Assembly (NCBI GenBank): GCA_009746045.1
Contig: RPFO01001994.1
Location: 1 to 44,095, forward strand
Direction of reading: 5' to 3'
Length of the DNA stretch: 44,095 nucleotides
From: Mesostigma viride
Taxonomy: Eukaryota > Streptophyta > Mesostigmatophyceae > Mesostigmatales > Mesostigmataceae
Shown: one piece after another, positions 27,764-36,352 of the stretch
Layout: each line of letters starts with the position of its first letter
How positions within the stretch are numbered: the stretch's first letter is position 1
Position numbers and translations under genes: made by a program
The notes under the pieces: generated by a model
Told to the model about the DNA's origin: nothing
Seen by the model: only the letters and a program-made list of their open reading frames with translations
Databases searched by the model: none

Positions 27764-29388
27764 TCAGGCGCATCCCTCCGAGCGCGAACGCTTGACCCTC
27801 GGCTGATCGTTCTGACTGCAATCCTCGGCCGCCCGCAGCAGGAAGGGAGAGCAGCTGATGGCACACATCGCAGGGAACGCGGTGCCCTGCTCGCCGCCGT
27901 CGTCATCCTCGTCCTCATCCTTGAGGTCGTCGCAATCCTCATCCTCCAAATCCTCCTCCTCCTCCTCCTCCTCCTCCTCCTCCTCCTCCTGTTTAGGGTC
28001 CTCCTCCTCCTGTTTGGGATCCTCCTCCATCACGGACTCCTCCTCCTCCTCCTCCTCCTCATCCCACACCCTCATCACGCCCTTCCCCTTGCCAGAATAC
28101 CCCTTCCCCTTGCCGCTCCCCATGCCAGAACCCCCCTTCCCCTTGCCGCTCCCCATGCCAGAACCCCCCTTCCCCTTGCCGCTCCCCATGCCAGAACCCC
28201 CCTTCCCCTTGCTGCTCCCGGCCTTGCCAGACCCCCGCAAGAGGAGTGCCAGACCCTTCTCCTCCTCGCCGTCGCTGCCGCTGTCGCTGCCCTCCATCCA
28301 AGTCATGCCGCTAGGGCGGCGCTCCGGACGTCCAGAATGCCCCCAGGAGGCGCGGTTCTCGCGCGTCAAAGCGGGAAGGGAGCCGGTGGTGCTGACACAG
28401 AATCGCGTGCCGCTGCGATCCAGAATCAGCTCTTGCCCCCCCCAAATCCGTTGGGTGGTCCGCACCCGCAGGGCGGTCACCCCCTGCACGTTCCCAAACA
28501 CCAACTCGCAGTTGGGCTCCTTCTTCGCCTCGCCAGCGTCCCGGATGAAATCAGACTCGTTGCAGTACCGGGAGGAGTCCAGCAAGCAGGCCACGCCGCG
28601 CTCCTCCCACAAAAAAACAGTTTTTGCGGCGTTCTCCACCGGAACTGCGCCGAACGGAACCGGACGCACTGCGTATCGCTGCTCGCCGCCCGCATTGATG
28701 ACGTATTGACGTGCCCTGATGCCACCCTTCGCGTTGGTGCACACCACCTTGGCAAAACGCTGACCGTTCTTGCGCTTCCAAACCACCGCGATTTGGCGAT
28801 TCGTGACGGCCCCGACCTGCTGGTTCATGATTTGCATCCCAGGGGAGTTGGGGTGGTCATCGCCAGCGGGCTCGATGGCCGTGGTGGTGTACACTCGACC
28901 GTCGTCTGCCCCGATGGTCCGCGCGTATCTCTTCGTGCCCAATTCGATGCCGGAGCGGGCTGCAGCGCACCGAGGAACAAATCACGAGCAGGCAGGCATG
29001 GGAAGAAGGGAAAGAGAAACGTAAGCACGCGAAACGCCGAATGTGGAAAAGATCGAGACGACAGGTCGAGATAAACCGTGGCTACTTGGCCCTTCCCTCT
29101 TCAGCCATGGAACAAATCACGAGCAGGCAGGCAGGGAAACGTAAGCTTGCTAGGAACGTAAGCTCGCGAAGGAAGTGCCAGGAACCTCTTCAGCCATGGA
29201 ACAAGACGGGCAGGCGCGCCCCTTCTCGAGAAATACCCAACAGGCGACCAGAAACGCGACACGAGCGAGACCCCCCAATCTACCCTGAAAACACACACAC
29301 TGCAGCGGCTACCAGGCGCAGTCGCAGTCACGTGCAGCTCACCGTTGGCGATCTTCCGGTCTTGTGCCGATGCGAACGTGTTTGCCAT
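27764..29388 (-). CDS. SET-domain protein, two exons, acidic tail
   Basis: Exon 1 is 29343-29388 and exon 2 is 27764-28959. The body shows the end of a SET fold: KKEPNCELVFG, then VRTTQRIWGGQELILDRSG, matching the Asn-Cys and Gly-Glu-Glu-Leu-Asp-Tyr region of SET lysine methyltransferases, although the usual Asp-Tyr-Gly is Asp-Arg-Ser-Gly and activity is uncertain. Three 11-residue repeats of SGMGSGKGKGG type, then a long Glu/Asp tract, make up the tail. Exon 2 has no ATG at its head; its frame is closed upstream by a stop. Joining to exon 1 supplies the ATG. The likely role is methylation of histones or other proteins, or binding of them. Confidence 0.6.
28960..29342 (-). other. probable spliceosomal intron (383 nt)
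   Basis: On the minus strand the segment begins GTGAGC and ends CTGCAG, with a T/C-richer stretch before the acceptor. Exon 1 ends with one base of a codon and exon 2 supplies the other two, so splicing keeps the frame. Inside are two copies each of CTGCCTGCTCGTGATTTGTT and of TTGTTCCATGGCTGAAGAG. Confidence 0.55.
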
Positions 29389-29763
29389 GGTGGTAGGCGA
29401 GTCTGAGAGAGGGAGTGCAGCCGTCCGGCGAGGTGTCAGCCGTCAGTGCGGTGGGAGTTCGTCAGTCGAGCGGTGACCCACAGGACAAACGAGCGGGTCT
29501 TTATACCCACCGGCCGTTCGTTTGAACTTGGGCGCCCAGATCCGGCTGATGTCACGGGCGCCCTGGCGCGGGAAAAGCGAATTTTGGGCGGCAAAGGGGA
29601 GCCAAGACAGCGGGAACTGGAAGCAGACGGAATCTTCGTCCGCCCACCAGGCTCTCGTCCGCCCATCCACTTGGCGCGGGATCATCAAGTGGGCTGCACC
29701 GAGCCCCTCCCGAGCCCCCCGCTGGCTTGGCACCACCGTCTTCCTCGTCTGACCGCCAGCTCC
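29389..29763. promoter_or_regulatory. divergent promoter region, SET gene and J-protein gene
   Basis: The stretch lies between two divergent starts. The plus frame is open back to 29446, but its residues before the MGNV start look non-coding. A TTTATACC sequence near 29500 could be a TATA-type element for either gene. Confidence 0.4.
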
Positions 29764-30978
29764 ATGGGGAACGTCGCAGGCGTTGTCCAGTCCGCTGCCA
29801 AATTGCGAGATGGCGAGAAGAGCGATCTCCTCGACCGAATTCTCCTGGGATGCTTGCCCTTGGCGGACGACGTCGTGAGGATTTACCTCGCTGTTCGAGA
29901 TAGGAAGACGGCTGTGCTGCAGGTGGACAGAGAGGAAGCCAACCAGGTGTACAAACGTCTCAGGCTCTTGCTGCATCCAGACAAATGCCGAATTCAAGAA
30001 GCCACCGACGCCTTCCAGCGGCTCACCTCCTCGTGGGAACGCGTCGAGGCTGCGGAAGGGGAGTACCATTTTCGCGTGGTGTCGGGCGGGAGGCGTCAAC
30101 CCCAGGAGGATGGGGAGTGGGACGACTTGTGGGCCCGTGCGTTCAACGCCGGCATGCGTTCTCAACGGTCCTGCGAGGTGGAGGCCTGCCGTTTCGCCGA
30201 CTACATGATTTGCCACTGTGTCGTGGCCGTCGGTGATCTTCCCACGAACCACGACGTCGCCATCGCGGACCTGCAGGCCGTGTTTTCGTCTGTCGATTCC
30301 TGGGGGCGTCAGAAGACGGCGGCCCTCGTCTCCGCGATTTCCGACAAGCTGTTCAGAGTGCGCGGCCCTGCCCCCCCTTTGATGAGGGACTGGGCTTATA
30401 ACCTGGTGCTGGACACACTGGCCAAGGAGAGGTGGAAGATCCTTTTTGAGAGGAAGCAGCTCCAGGACCCCACCTACACATTGCACCAGTTTTACATGGA
30501 GCATCCAGACCACCGCCCCCTGGACTACGTGCCATCCCAGGCCTCTGCGACGCCCGCCCCTCCCCCCTCACGCCTGTCAGCCTGTCTGGCCTCTGCGAGG
30601 GAGAGCGGGCTCCCTTCGCCCCCTGGGCGGCGCCGGCAGAGGGGGCGCCCTGTCACGCCGGGGTGCGTGTGGGGATTCCCACCTGGAGCACGCGAGCAGC
30701 AGGAGGAGGAGGAGGAGTCGGGGGGCGAGGGCCAGAGCAGACCTAGGAAGCGGGGGCGGGACCGGGAGGAGGAGAACCAGAGCAGGCTGGGCGTGAGGCG
30801 CAGGCTGAGGAGGTTTGCCGACAGGGTGGCGCCCCCCAGCGCGCGCGTGAGGGAGCGCGTGTCAGAAATCTACGACGACTTTGCCGAGACCGCGCCTGCT
30901 GCTCCTCCTCCTCCGCCGCCGCCGCGCCCCGTCCCCCGCAGGGATGGCGACATTCGCAGCTTCTTCGCAAAAGTGTGA
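29764..30978 (+). CDS. J-domain protein with myristoylation motif and PIP-like end
   Basis: A 404-residue protein. The ATG at 29764 gives MGNVAGV, a good N-myristoylation signal, and is preferred over upstream starts because its paralog at 32509 begins the same way. Residues 55-95 resemble a DnaJ domain with HPDK at 71-74; J proteins stimulate Hsp70 chaperones. A helical middle follows (about 110-275), then a Pro/Ser/Arg/Glu-rich disordered tail. The last residues, DGDIRSFFAKV, look like a PCNA-binding box (Ile then Phe-Phe, as in the replication factor C motif), though the usual Gln is Asp. The same window encodes PCNA. Confidence 0.7.
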   Translation: MGNVAGVVQSAAKLRDGEKSDLLDRILLGCLPLADDVVRIYLAVRDRKTAVLQVDREEANQVYKRLRLLLHPDKCRIQEATDAFQRLTSSWERVEAAEGEYHFRVVSGGRRQPQEDGEWDDLWARAFNAGMRSQRSCEVEACRFADYMICHCVVAVGDLPTNHDVAIADLQAVFSSVDSWGRQKTAALVSAISDKLFRVRGPAPPLMRDWAYNLVLDTLAKERWKILFERKQLQDPTYTLHQFYMEHPDHRPLDYVPSQASATPAPPPSRLSACLASARESGLPSPPGRRRQRGRPVTPGCVWGFPPGAREQQEEEEESGGEGQSRPRKRGRDREEENQSRLGVRRRLRRFADRVAPPSARVRERVSEIYDDFAETAPAAPPPPPPPRPVPRRDGDIRSFFAKV

Positions 30979-31137
30979 TGTATTATAGATCTTATTTCAG
31001 TGTGTTATGTTTGATCATGAGTGGACGACAAGTGGGGGTCGTGTATTTATTTACAAATGAATAAATTCCCAATAAATTTGCTTGCTTGCATGGGTATCTT
31101 GTTGGATTCTCGCGCGGGGCGCGCGGCATGCACGCGT

Positions 31138-31514
31138 TTACTTTCTAGTCGCGCTGTTTTTTAGTTGCGAGGGCGCGCCGACCGCCTTAAGTAGCTCGCG
31201 CACCACGAACGCGGCCCGTTCGCTTGTTGGCAGTTTAGACGCGCGGGTCGTGATACCGCCGACCACCACTCTCCAAAACAGCGCCCCCCCCGCCTGTGCA
31301 AGCGTTCGTCGGCCGCAGTGACCAGTCTCCATATGGACAGGATGGATTCCGGGTCCAGCAATGTGGACTCGGTCATTAGCACGGTGCGGACGTCGTGTTT
31401 CAGTTCATTTAAAACCGCTTCCTCGTGCCCCCCCCGTCCCGTGAGTGCCTTATCGTCCGCATTCTCCTCGCGGATCCTCTTCAGCTTGGACAACCCGGAC
31501 AGGATCTCGTCCAT
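31138..31514 (-). CDS. small helical protein, frame break
   Basis: Two overlapping frames read as one protein of about 125 residues, changing at a run of C near 31283-31290. The first part (residues 1-75) is charged and helical, and the second (WRVVVGGITTRASK and on) continues as a basic helix. No family is recognised. The palindrome GTCCGCGGAC at about 31523 lies within 15 bp of the start. Confidence 0.5.
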
Positions 31515-31705
31515 CGCGACACGTCCGCGGACAGGGTGACATAAATCGGGCGGTGTGTCAAGTGGGACCGGCCCGTGTGTACGTCGAGCACCTTAAATAT
31601 CATCCACCCACTCGAATCTCGAGATCCTTGTAACGGGAGAAGCGTCTCAGGGCGTCCAGGGGTGCGCTCACTTGCAGCCAACTTTGCCAGACGATAGTCC
31701 ACCAT
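31481..31705 (-). CDS. possible small protein, unknown
   Basis: A 74-residue frame whose ATG overlaps the start of the plus-strand Cys/His gene. The first 55 residues (MVDYRLAKLAASE, then WMIFKVLDVHTG) look like protein rather than noise, but it is short, runs 34 bp into the next gene and has no known relative. Confidence 0.3.
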   Translation of the reverse strand: MVDYRLAKLAASERTPGRPETLLPLQGSRDSSGWMIFKVLDVHTGRSHLTHRPIYVTLSADVSRWTRSCPGCPS

Positions 31706-31944
31706 GTCCCGTGTGATCCGCTACCTGACGGAGGAGGACCCGCAATTCAGCGGCAAGAGCACCACGTTTTTTAAATGTAACTCTGTGATGTGTCATGATC
31801 AAGTGCGGTGCACCTACAAAAAGCGGCAAGAGGTGCAAAAACCGTGACCAAGGGGGAGGCTGTCATCTGCACATCGGGAGAGGCTATCGGCACCGTGTCA
31901 GAGCGTCAGATTCGACACGGAAATTTTTGAAAAATATGTTGTAG
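31704..31944 (+). CDS. small Cys/His zinc-motif protein (DUF5763-like), frame break
   Basis: The first frame (31704-31847) gives MSRVIRYLTEEDPQFSGKST and stops early. A second frame from the ATG at 31795 gives 49 residues with KCGAPTKSGKRCKN followed by GGGCHLH. This C-x4-T-x-S-G-x2-C...C-x2-H layout is the short metal-binding motif found in many giant-virus proteins (DUF5763-like) and resembles the head of the protein at 15957-16685. I read one gene with a frame break between the two starts, possibly at the T run near 31766. Base composition falls to AT-rich near its end. Confidence 0.45.
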
Positions 31945-32508
31945 AAAACAAAAAAATCATACGAGATCCTAACCGAGCCTCTCTTATCAAGAAAAGGGCA
32001 GAAATGGCAGAGGTGGCTGAAAAAATCGACAATTAAAGATGAGATGAAAGAGCTAGATGATATGTACGAAAAAGCTATAGGAAGGAATTTGAGGAGAAGG
32101 GTCTGATAGATTACTCGGATTAGCAAACTGAGAGGTCGCAGGGTTGGGAAGACTGTGTCGCGAGATTGGGGTTTGTAGATGTGCCAGAAAAGTTGCAAAA
32201 TGTTCAAAAAGTTGCAAAAAGGGTCGCTTTCCCAGTATCCAGCCAAAAGTCGTTATCTATGACTCCATGTGGGTTTGAACCCCGCACCCCACGGTAAGCG
32301 ACCACACGCAGCACAACCTCCGTCACGACGCACTCCGCCTACGCAACTTTGGGGGAAATAGAATTATATATTAACTCTTAGCGGATGTGTGCACCGCCCC
32401 TGACACCCCGAGGCCGCGCGCGCGCTGCCCGTTGTGTACGTGGCTGACAACAAATGAAAATATATTCCCGTCGTCGAAGTGAGGCGATGCTCTCCTCCTG
32501 CAGCAGCC
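31945..32508. other. AT-rich stretch with a decayed coding relic
   Basis: From about 31900 to 32110 the plus strand shows pieces with protein character in shifting frames (for example VVENKKIIRDPNRASLIKK, then KDEMKELDDMYEKAI), much richer in A/T than the surrounding genes. No intact gene remains. From 32220 to 32303 an 8-bp inverted repeat GGTCGCTT/AAGCGACC surrounds GGGTTTGAACCCC. The last 100 bp before 32509 contain the likely promoter of the MGNV gene. Confidence 0.4.
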
Positions 32509-33108
32509 ATGGGGAACGTCCAAGGTGTCCTGTCCCGGGCCCACGAGCTTTTGGGAGCGGACGAAAACGAAAAGGACCAGCTGATTCAGTGTCTCATGGA
32601 GGGCTGTTTAGGCAGCACCATTACGGATGGGTGCGTCGACAGGTTCGTAGCTAATCGTGGGAATAGGAAGCATCCCGACCCGGAGCCCCGGTATATCCTG
32701 CAGAGATACATGGTCCTGCGCCAGCTCCTTGACGAGACCCCCGAGGTTTCGCGAATCATGAGAGTCAAGGATGCTGTCAAGGCGAGGGTGCCTCTCGAAA
32801 TCAGGTCCAGAGTCGACATGGACAAGCTTTTCAGCGACCAGGACGTCCTTTTCGAGAAGTGGAAGGTGCAGGAAGCCAGAAACCGAGTGGCCAGGGCGGA
32901 GGAACAGGAAAGAATCGCGAGAGAAAAGAGGCGCCAGGAGCAGGCGGAAGATAGTAAGAAACAGCGGGAGAAGCTGAGGAAAGAACAGATTGCGAGGGAC
33001 AAGCTCGCGAGAAAAGAGAGGAAGATGGCCCCCTTCCGCAAGCTTACGACGATATGGTCGCCAGCCCCCAAGGAGTCCCAGCCGCCCCCCGCCCCCTCCG
33101 TCCAATGA
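32509..33108 (+). CDS. lipid-anchored coiled-coil protein, paralog of the J-protein head
   Basis: A 199-residue protein starting MGNVQGV, a myristoylation signal. Its first 70 residues parallel those of the J-domain protein: both have MGNVxGV, a short helix and a GCL motif at about residues 29-36, then a helix with Asp-x-x-Val-x-Arg. The HPDK loop is absent. From about residue 115 it becomes a long Lys/Arg/Glu/Gln coiled coil and ends in a Pro-rich tail. The ATG at 32509 is chosen over the upstream frame for the signal. Attachment to a membrane with a projecting helix is inferred. Confidence 0.65.
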   Translation: MGNVQGVLSRAHELLGADENEKDQLIQCLMEGCLGSTITDGCVDRFVANRGNRKHPDPEPRYILQRYMVLRQLLDETPEVSRIMRVKDAVKARVPLEIRSRVDMDKLFSDQDVLFEKWKVQEARNRVARAEEQERIAREKRRQEQAEDSKKQREKLRKEQIARDKLARKERKMAPFRKLTTIWSPAPKESQPPPAPSVQ

Positions 33109-33658
33109 CGGTGTCCATGTCCAGCCCCCCCTCGGCGCCTGCGGCCCTCAGCCACGCCAGGTCAGCAGAGGGGAGCTGCAGGTAGCACAGGGTTGTGAGG
33201 CTTTTCACGCGCCTTGGTCTCTCTCCTGTCTCCCCCTCTTTGACAGCGCTCCTGTTCGCTTGGATGCGTGCGTGCACTGGTGATGACAGCACGCCATGCC
33301 ATGACTTGGACAGCCGGCACTCCGAGTCTCCTCCGCTCGTTAAGAGGGCGTCCACCGCGCGCAGGTATCGTTTCCTGTCGTGGTATCTCTGCACAATCTC
33401 CACCACCGCCCTCGTGTTTTCCGCGTAGAGCACGTGCGCCGTGAAGTGCACCAGGTCCATCCAGTAATTGCACGTGCGGGTCAGGTACACCTTCAGCACG
33501 TCGGCCGCCGCGTAGGGGTGCATCCGACACTGCTCGGCCGCGTCCAGGAAGTATTGCGCGTGCCCCTGGGCGACCACGTGGTCCATGCGCTCCATGCACG
33601 CCTCACACAAGTCCTCGGCAGGGAGCACCGGGCGGGGGCACACCTTGCACGTCTCCAT
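33044..33658 (-). CDS. Cys-rich head, helical protein, unknown
   Basis: A 204-residue protein. Residues 4-20 read CKVC...CEAC, a possible zinc knuckle. The remainder, to about residue 140, is helical (YAAADVLKVYLTRTCNYWMD), and the end is less regular and overlaps the neighbouring coiled-coil gene by 65 bp on the opposite strand, so its true stop may be earlier. It abuts the small membrane protein gene on the same strand (stop of one next to start of the other). Confidence 0.55.
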   Translation of the reverse strand: METCKVCPRPVLPAEDLCEACMERMDHVVAQGHAQYFLDAAEQCRMHPYAAADVLKVYLTRTCNYWMDLVHFTAHVLYAENTRAVVEIVQRYHDRKRYLRAVDALLTSGGDSECRLSKSWHGVLSSPVHARIQANRSAVKEGETGERPRRVKSLTTLCYLQLPSADLAWLRAAGAEGGLDMDTVIGRRGRGAAGTPWGLATISS

Positions 33659-33844
33659 TTAGTTGCTGCTGATAATCTGCCGCCCCGTGTAGGCCTGGTA
33701 CAGCACAACCCCCAGGATGACAGTCAGGAACAGCCCCGCGATCGTCATGCCCGCGATCCTCTCGCCCTTGCTCGATGTTACGGGATGCCCCGCCCCGCTG
33801 TGGTACCGCTCGCGCTTGTTCTTGAGTTTGATGTTGATGTTCAT
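33659..33844 (-). CDS. small single-pass membrane protein
   Basis: A 61-residue protein with a basic N-terminal half (about 28 residues), one membrane segment (MTIAGLFLTVILGVVLYQAY) and a short tail. By the positive-inside rule the basic part stays in the cytoplasm. It lies directly upstream of 33044-33658, with the stop one base from the next start, which suggests one transcript. No family is recognised. Confidence 0.6.
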   Translation of the reverse strand: MNINIKLKNKRERYHSGAGHPVTSSKGERIAGMTIAGLFLTVILGVVLYQAYTGRQIISSN

Positions 33845-33936
33845 GCCTGTGTGTGGGGCTCACCTGGAGACGGCGGAGATATATTCTGTGCGCCCCTGCG
33901 TCCAAAAAAAATGTGTACGGGATATTCCAAGGTGCC

Positions 33937-34611
33937 ATGGTCAAACTGATCTCGCACTGCTCACGGATGCCGTTGGGCCCCTCCTGCGCCGGTCCTCGCC
34001 CCCCTCGTCGCCGTGCTCGGCAGGAAGGCAAGGCACCTTCCAGCGACCTGCCCCCGCCCAAGAGTCTATGGGACCGCACCGTCTTTGTGGTCGGCAAGGA
34101 GACGCCCTACCCGCGCCTGTTCGGCATCCACACGCTGGAGAGAGACCGGAGGCTCAGCAGCCTCCTGCGTCCCATGACACACATTATAGCGTTCGAGAGC
34201 GCGGACCTGGCCAGGCAGTGCGCCGTGCTCTTGTGGGAGGATGAGCAAGAAAGGGATCACGAGGGCCTCGTGCGATACTCCCTCGAGGACGACAATGTGG
34301 AGGTGTGTCTGCTGGCCAGGATCATCGAGGCGGAGGTGGACAAAGACATGCAGCGAGGGCTGCTGGCGGCATCACCCGATGAAGGAAAGGAGGTGCAGAG
34401 GAGGCTGGACGATATGGCCATTAGGGCGCTGACGTTTGAGGACGCCGAGTCCTTGTGCATGTTCAACGGCTTCGTGCTCGACACCGTGGACTCGACCATC
34501 GACGAGCACGGTGGCACGGGACTTAAAATCACGCGGCACTACCCCCGGGGGGATGCCCCCTCGTATGTGACGATGTTAGACAGCATGTACGGGTTAGACA
34601 TGAGCTCTTGA
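33937..34611 (+). CDS. unknown globular protein
   Basis: A 224-residue protein from the ATG at 33937 (an upstream ATG at 33853 adds a poor stretch). After a Pro/Arg-rich head of about 45 residues the sequence is globular, mixed alpha/beta, with many acidic helices (ARIIEAEVDKDMQRG, KEVQRRLDDMAIRALTFEDA). I do not recognise it. It is divergent from the small membrane protein gene. Confidence 0.6.
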   Translation: MVKLISHCSRMPLGPSCAGPRPPRRRARQEGKAPSSDLPPPKSLWDRTVFVVGKETPYPRLFGIHTLERDRRLSSLLRPMTHIIAFESADLARQCAVLLWEDEQERDHEGLVRYSLEDDNVEVCLLARIIEAEVDKDMQRGLLAASPDEGKEVQRRLDDMAIRALTFEDAESLCMFNGFVLDTVDSTIDEHGGTGLKITRHYPRGDAPSYVTMLDSMYGLDMSS

Positions 34612-34696
34612 TTCATGGAGTGGTTCTTTCATTGGACTGGTTTGATTGATTGATTGTTTAATATTGTTAAATTTAATAAACGGATTGCGTGTTTCA

Positions 34697-35059
34697 TCAT
34701 TCGCTCACTCCGTCTTCGGAACCGGAGCCGGAGCCGCAGTTCGAGCCCGACCCCGACCCCGACCCCTTCTTGAGGGCGTTGTGGTTTCCGAGAACGTATT
34801 TGAGGGCGAAGTCGCCCGCCGTCATGTCATTGAACAGCAGGTGTTGGCACTGGATGCTGGCCCCCTTTCTCCGGATCTGATTCAGGCACTTGCGCACGTC
34901 CCCCACGCTCATGTCCGGGATGGAGGAGCTCATGACCGGGGACTTGGAGGGGTCGGCTGAACCGGCCGCATCTCCTGTCTTTCTGCGCTTCGTCTTTGGC
35001 GCCGCGCCGCCGACGGGGGGCTCAACTGTGGGCTGCTGAGTGCTGGTGGTGGCGTCCAT
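34697..35059 (-). CDS. small protein with Gly/Ser tail, unknown
   Basis: A 120-residue protein from the ATG at 35059. The first 50 residues are Thr/Pro/Lys-rich with a basic KTKRRK patch that could be a nuclear signal. Residues about 55-95 form a compact helical domain (VGDVRKCLNQIRRKGASIQC). The tail is a Gly-Ser repeat with an acidic end. The frame stays open upstream across the VLTF3-like gene, but that part is a shadow. It is divergent from the VLTF3-like gene with about 100 bp between starts. Confidence 0.55.
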   Translation of the reverse strand: MDATTSTQQPTVEPPVGGAAPKTKRRKTGDAAGSADPSKSPVMSSSIPDMSVGDVRKCLNQIRRKGASIQCQHLLFNDMTAGDFALKYVLGNHNALKKGSGSGSGSNCGSGSGSEDGVSE

Positions 35060-35158
35060 TTCTTGGCGTTGGCTGAGATACCACGGGCGCTGAAAATTTA
35101 TTGCCGCCTGTAAGCGCACCCCCGCACCCGCTCCGAACGCGAACGCCCCGAGAAAAAA

Positions 35159-36310
35159 ATGTTGTCCCCGGTAGGACGGGCGGGACGGGCAGCCATGCAG
35201 ACGCACTACAACGTGGAAGCGGCCATGCAGGGGTGCCTCAAGATCCTGGAGCAGAGGAAACAGAGTCTGCCCGGGCTGAGGGAGACCGCGGAACAGCTGG
35301 AGAGAAGAGTCAAGGAGGCGTCCCCCCGCGACTGGAACGAGAAGTTTGCAGCGAGGACCAAGCTGAGGGCCGTGCAGCGCGACATCGCCATGATTGAGAG
35401 GGACGAGCTGAGCGACTTCCTCCTGGAAGTCATGCCCATCTACAGCGATTACCAGGCCACCTTCGAGACGGGTCGCAATAAGAGGAAGAAGGAGGAGGCC
35501 GAGGCGGAGGCGGAGGCGCCGAGACAGGACGGGGCGAGCGACAGGAAGCGGGGAGAGATCTTCCGCTCCTTCATGAAGGCGGTGGACAAGTACCCCTTCC
35601 TGAGCGCGCACGTGAACCTGAAGACGTGGGACCCCTCCACCGAGCTGTACGCCTTCTGCCCCACCTGCAAGACCAACATGGTGGAGGACACCAAGGAGGC
35701 GCTCGTCGTCTGCTCCTCGTGCGGCGTGACGGCCCCCGCGAGCGCCAACACGGAGAGGAACGTGTCCTACGGTACGCCCATGAACGCGTCCGACTACTGC
35801 TACAAGCGTATCAACCACTTCAACGAGGTGCTCGCCCAATTCCACGCGCGCGAGAAGTCAGTCATCCCCGAGGACGTCATCCAGAGCCTGCGAGAGGAGT
35901 TTCGCAAGGCGCGCGTAGTGGACAAGAGCCGGATCACGCCCGTCGTCGTGCGCAAGTACCTGCGCAAGTTGCGGCTGTCGAAGTACTTTGAGCACTCGGT
36001 CCAGATCACCCACATCCTCAGCGGCACGCCGCCCCCCTCCATGACCCAGGAGCAGGAAGAGAAGCTTCGAAGCATGTTCCGCCTCGTGCAGGACGCCTTT
36101 GAGCAGGTGGTGCCTAAGGGGCGCAAGAACTTCTTGAACTACAGCTATTGCCTTCACAAGATGTGCCAGCTGATGGGGTACGATCACTTTCTGCCCCACT
36201 TCCCGCTGCTTAAATCTGTGGACAAATTACACGAGCAAGACAACATCTGGCGCGATATATGCAAGAGGCTGAACTGGGAGTACATTCGCAGCTCCCGAGG
36301 GATCTCGTGA
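35159..36310 (+). CDS. VLTF3-like late transcription factor
   Basis: A 383-residue protein. Cys167-x2-Cys170 and Cys185-x2-Cys188 form a zinc ribbon, followed by a helical C-terminal domain with YKRINHFNEVLAQF, the signature of the poxvirus VLTF3-like family that is one of the core genes of nucleo-cytoplasmic large DNA viruses. These factors direct the viral RNA polymerase to late promoters. The N-terminal 130 residues are helical with a Glu/Ala-Lys stretch. Met1 at 35159 and Met13 are both possible starts. It converges with PCNA, with 42 bp between stops. Confidence 0.85.
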   Translation: MLSPVGRAGRAAMQTHYNVEAAMQGCLKILEQRKQSLPGLRETAEQLERRVKEASPRDWNEKFAARTKLRAVQRDIAMIERDELSDFLLEVMPIYSDYQATFETGRNKRKKEEAEAEAEAPRQDGASDRKRGEIFRSFMKAVDKYPFLSAHVNLKTWDPSTELYAFCPTCKTNMVEDTKEALVVCSSCGVTAPASANTERNVSYGTPMNASDYCYKRINHFNEVLAQFHAREKSVIPEDVIQSLREEFRKARVVDKSRITPVVVRKYLRKLRLSKYFEHSVQITHILSGTPPPSMTQEQEEKLRSMFRLVQDAFEQVVPKGRKNFLNYSYCLHKMCQLMGYDHFLPHFPLLKSVDKLHEQDNIWRDICKRLNWEYIRSSRGIS

Positions 36311-36352
36311 TTGTTTCATGTTGAATGCACGCTTTTTTATCAGGAAACATTA

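Noticed and set aside
29041-29406. 121-residue plus-strand frame
   Set aside because: Lies over the predicted intron and short exon of the SET gene; sequence is repeat-derived and basic.
32222-32303. possible tRNA: 8-bp pairing GGTCGCTT/AAGCGACC over 82 nt with GGGTTTGAACCCC
   Set aside because: The T-arm-like part is about 13 nt too far from the acceptor strand, and no D-arm or anticodon arm fits.
35060-35845. upstream extension of the minus-strand frame 34697-35845
   Set aside because: Opposite the VLTF3-like gene; only the part from the ATG at 35059 lies outside it and has protein character.
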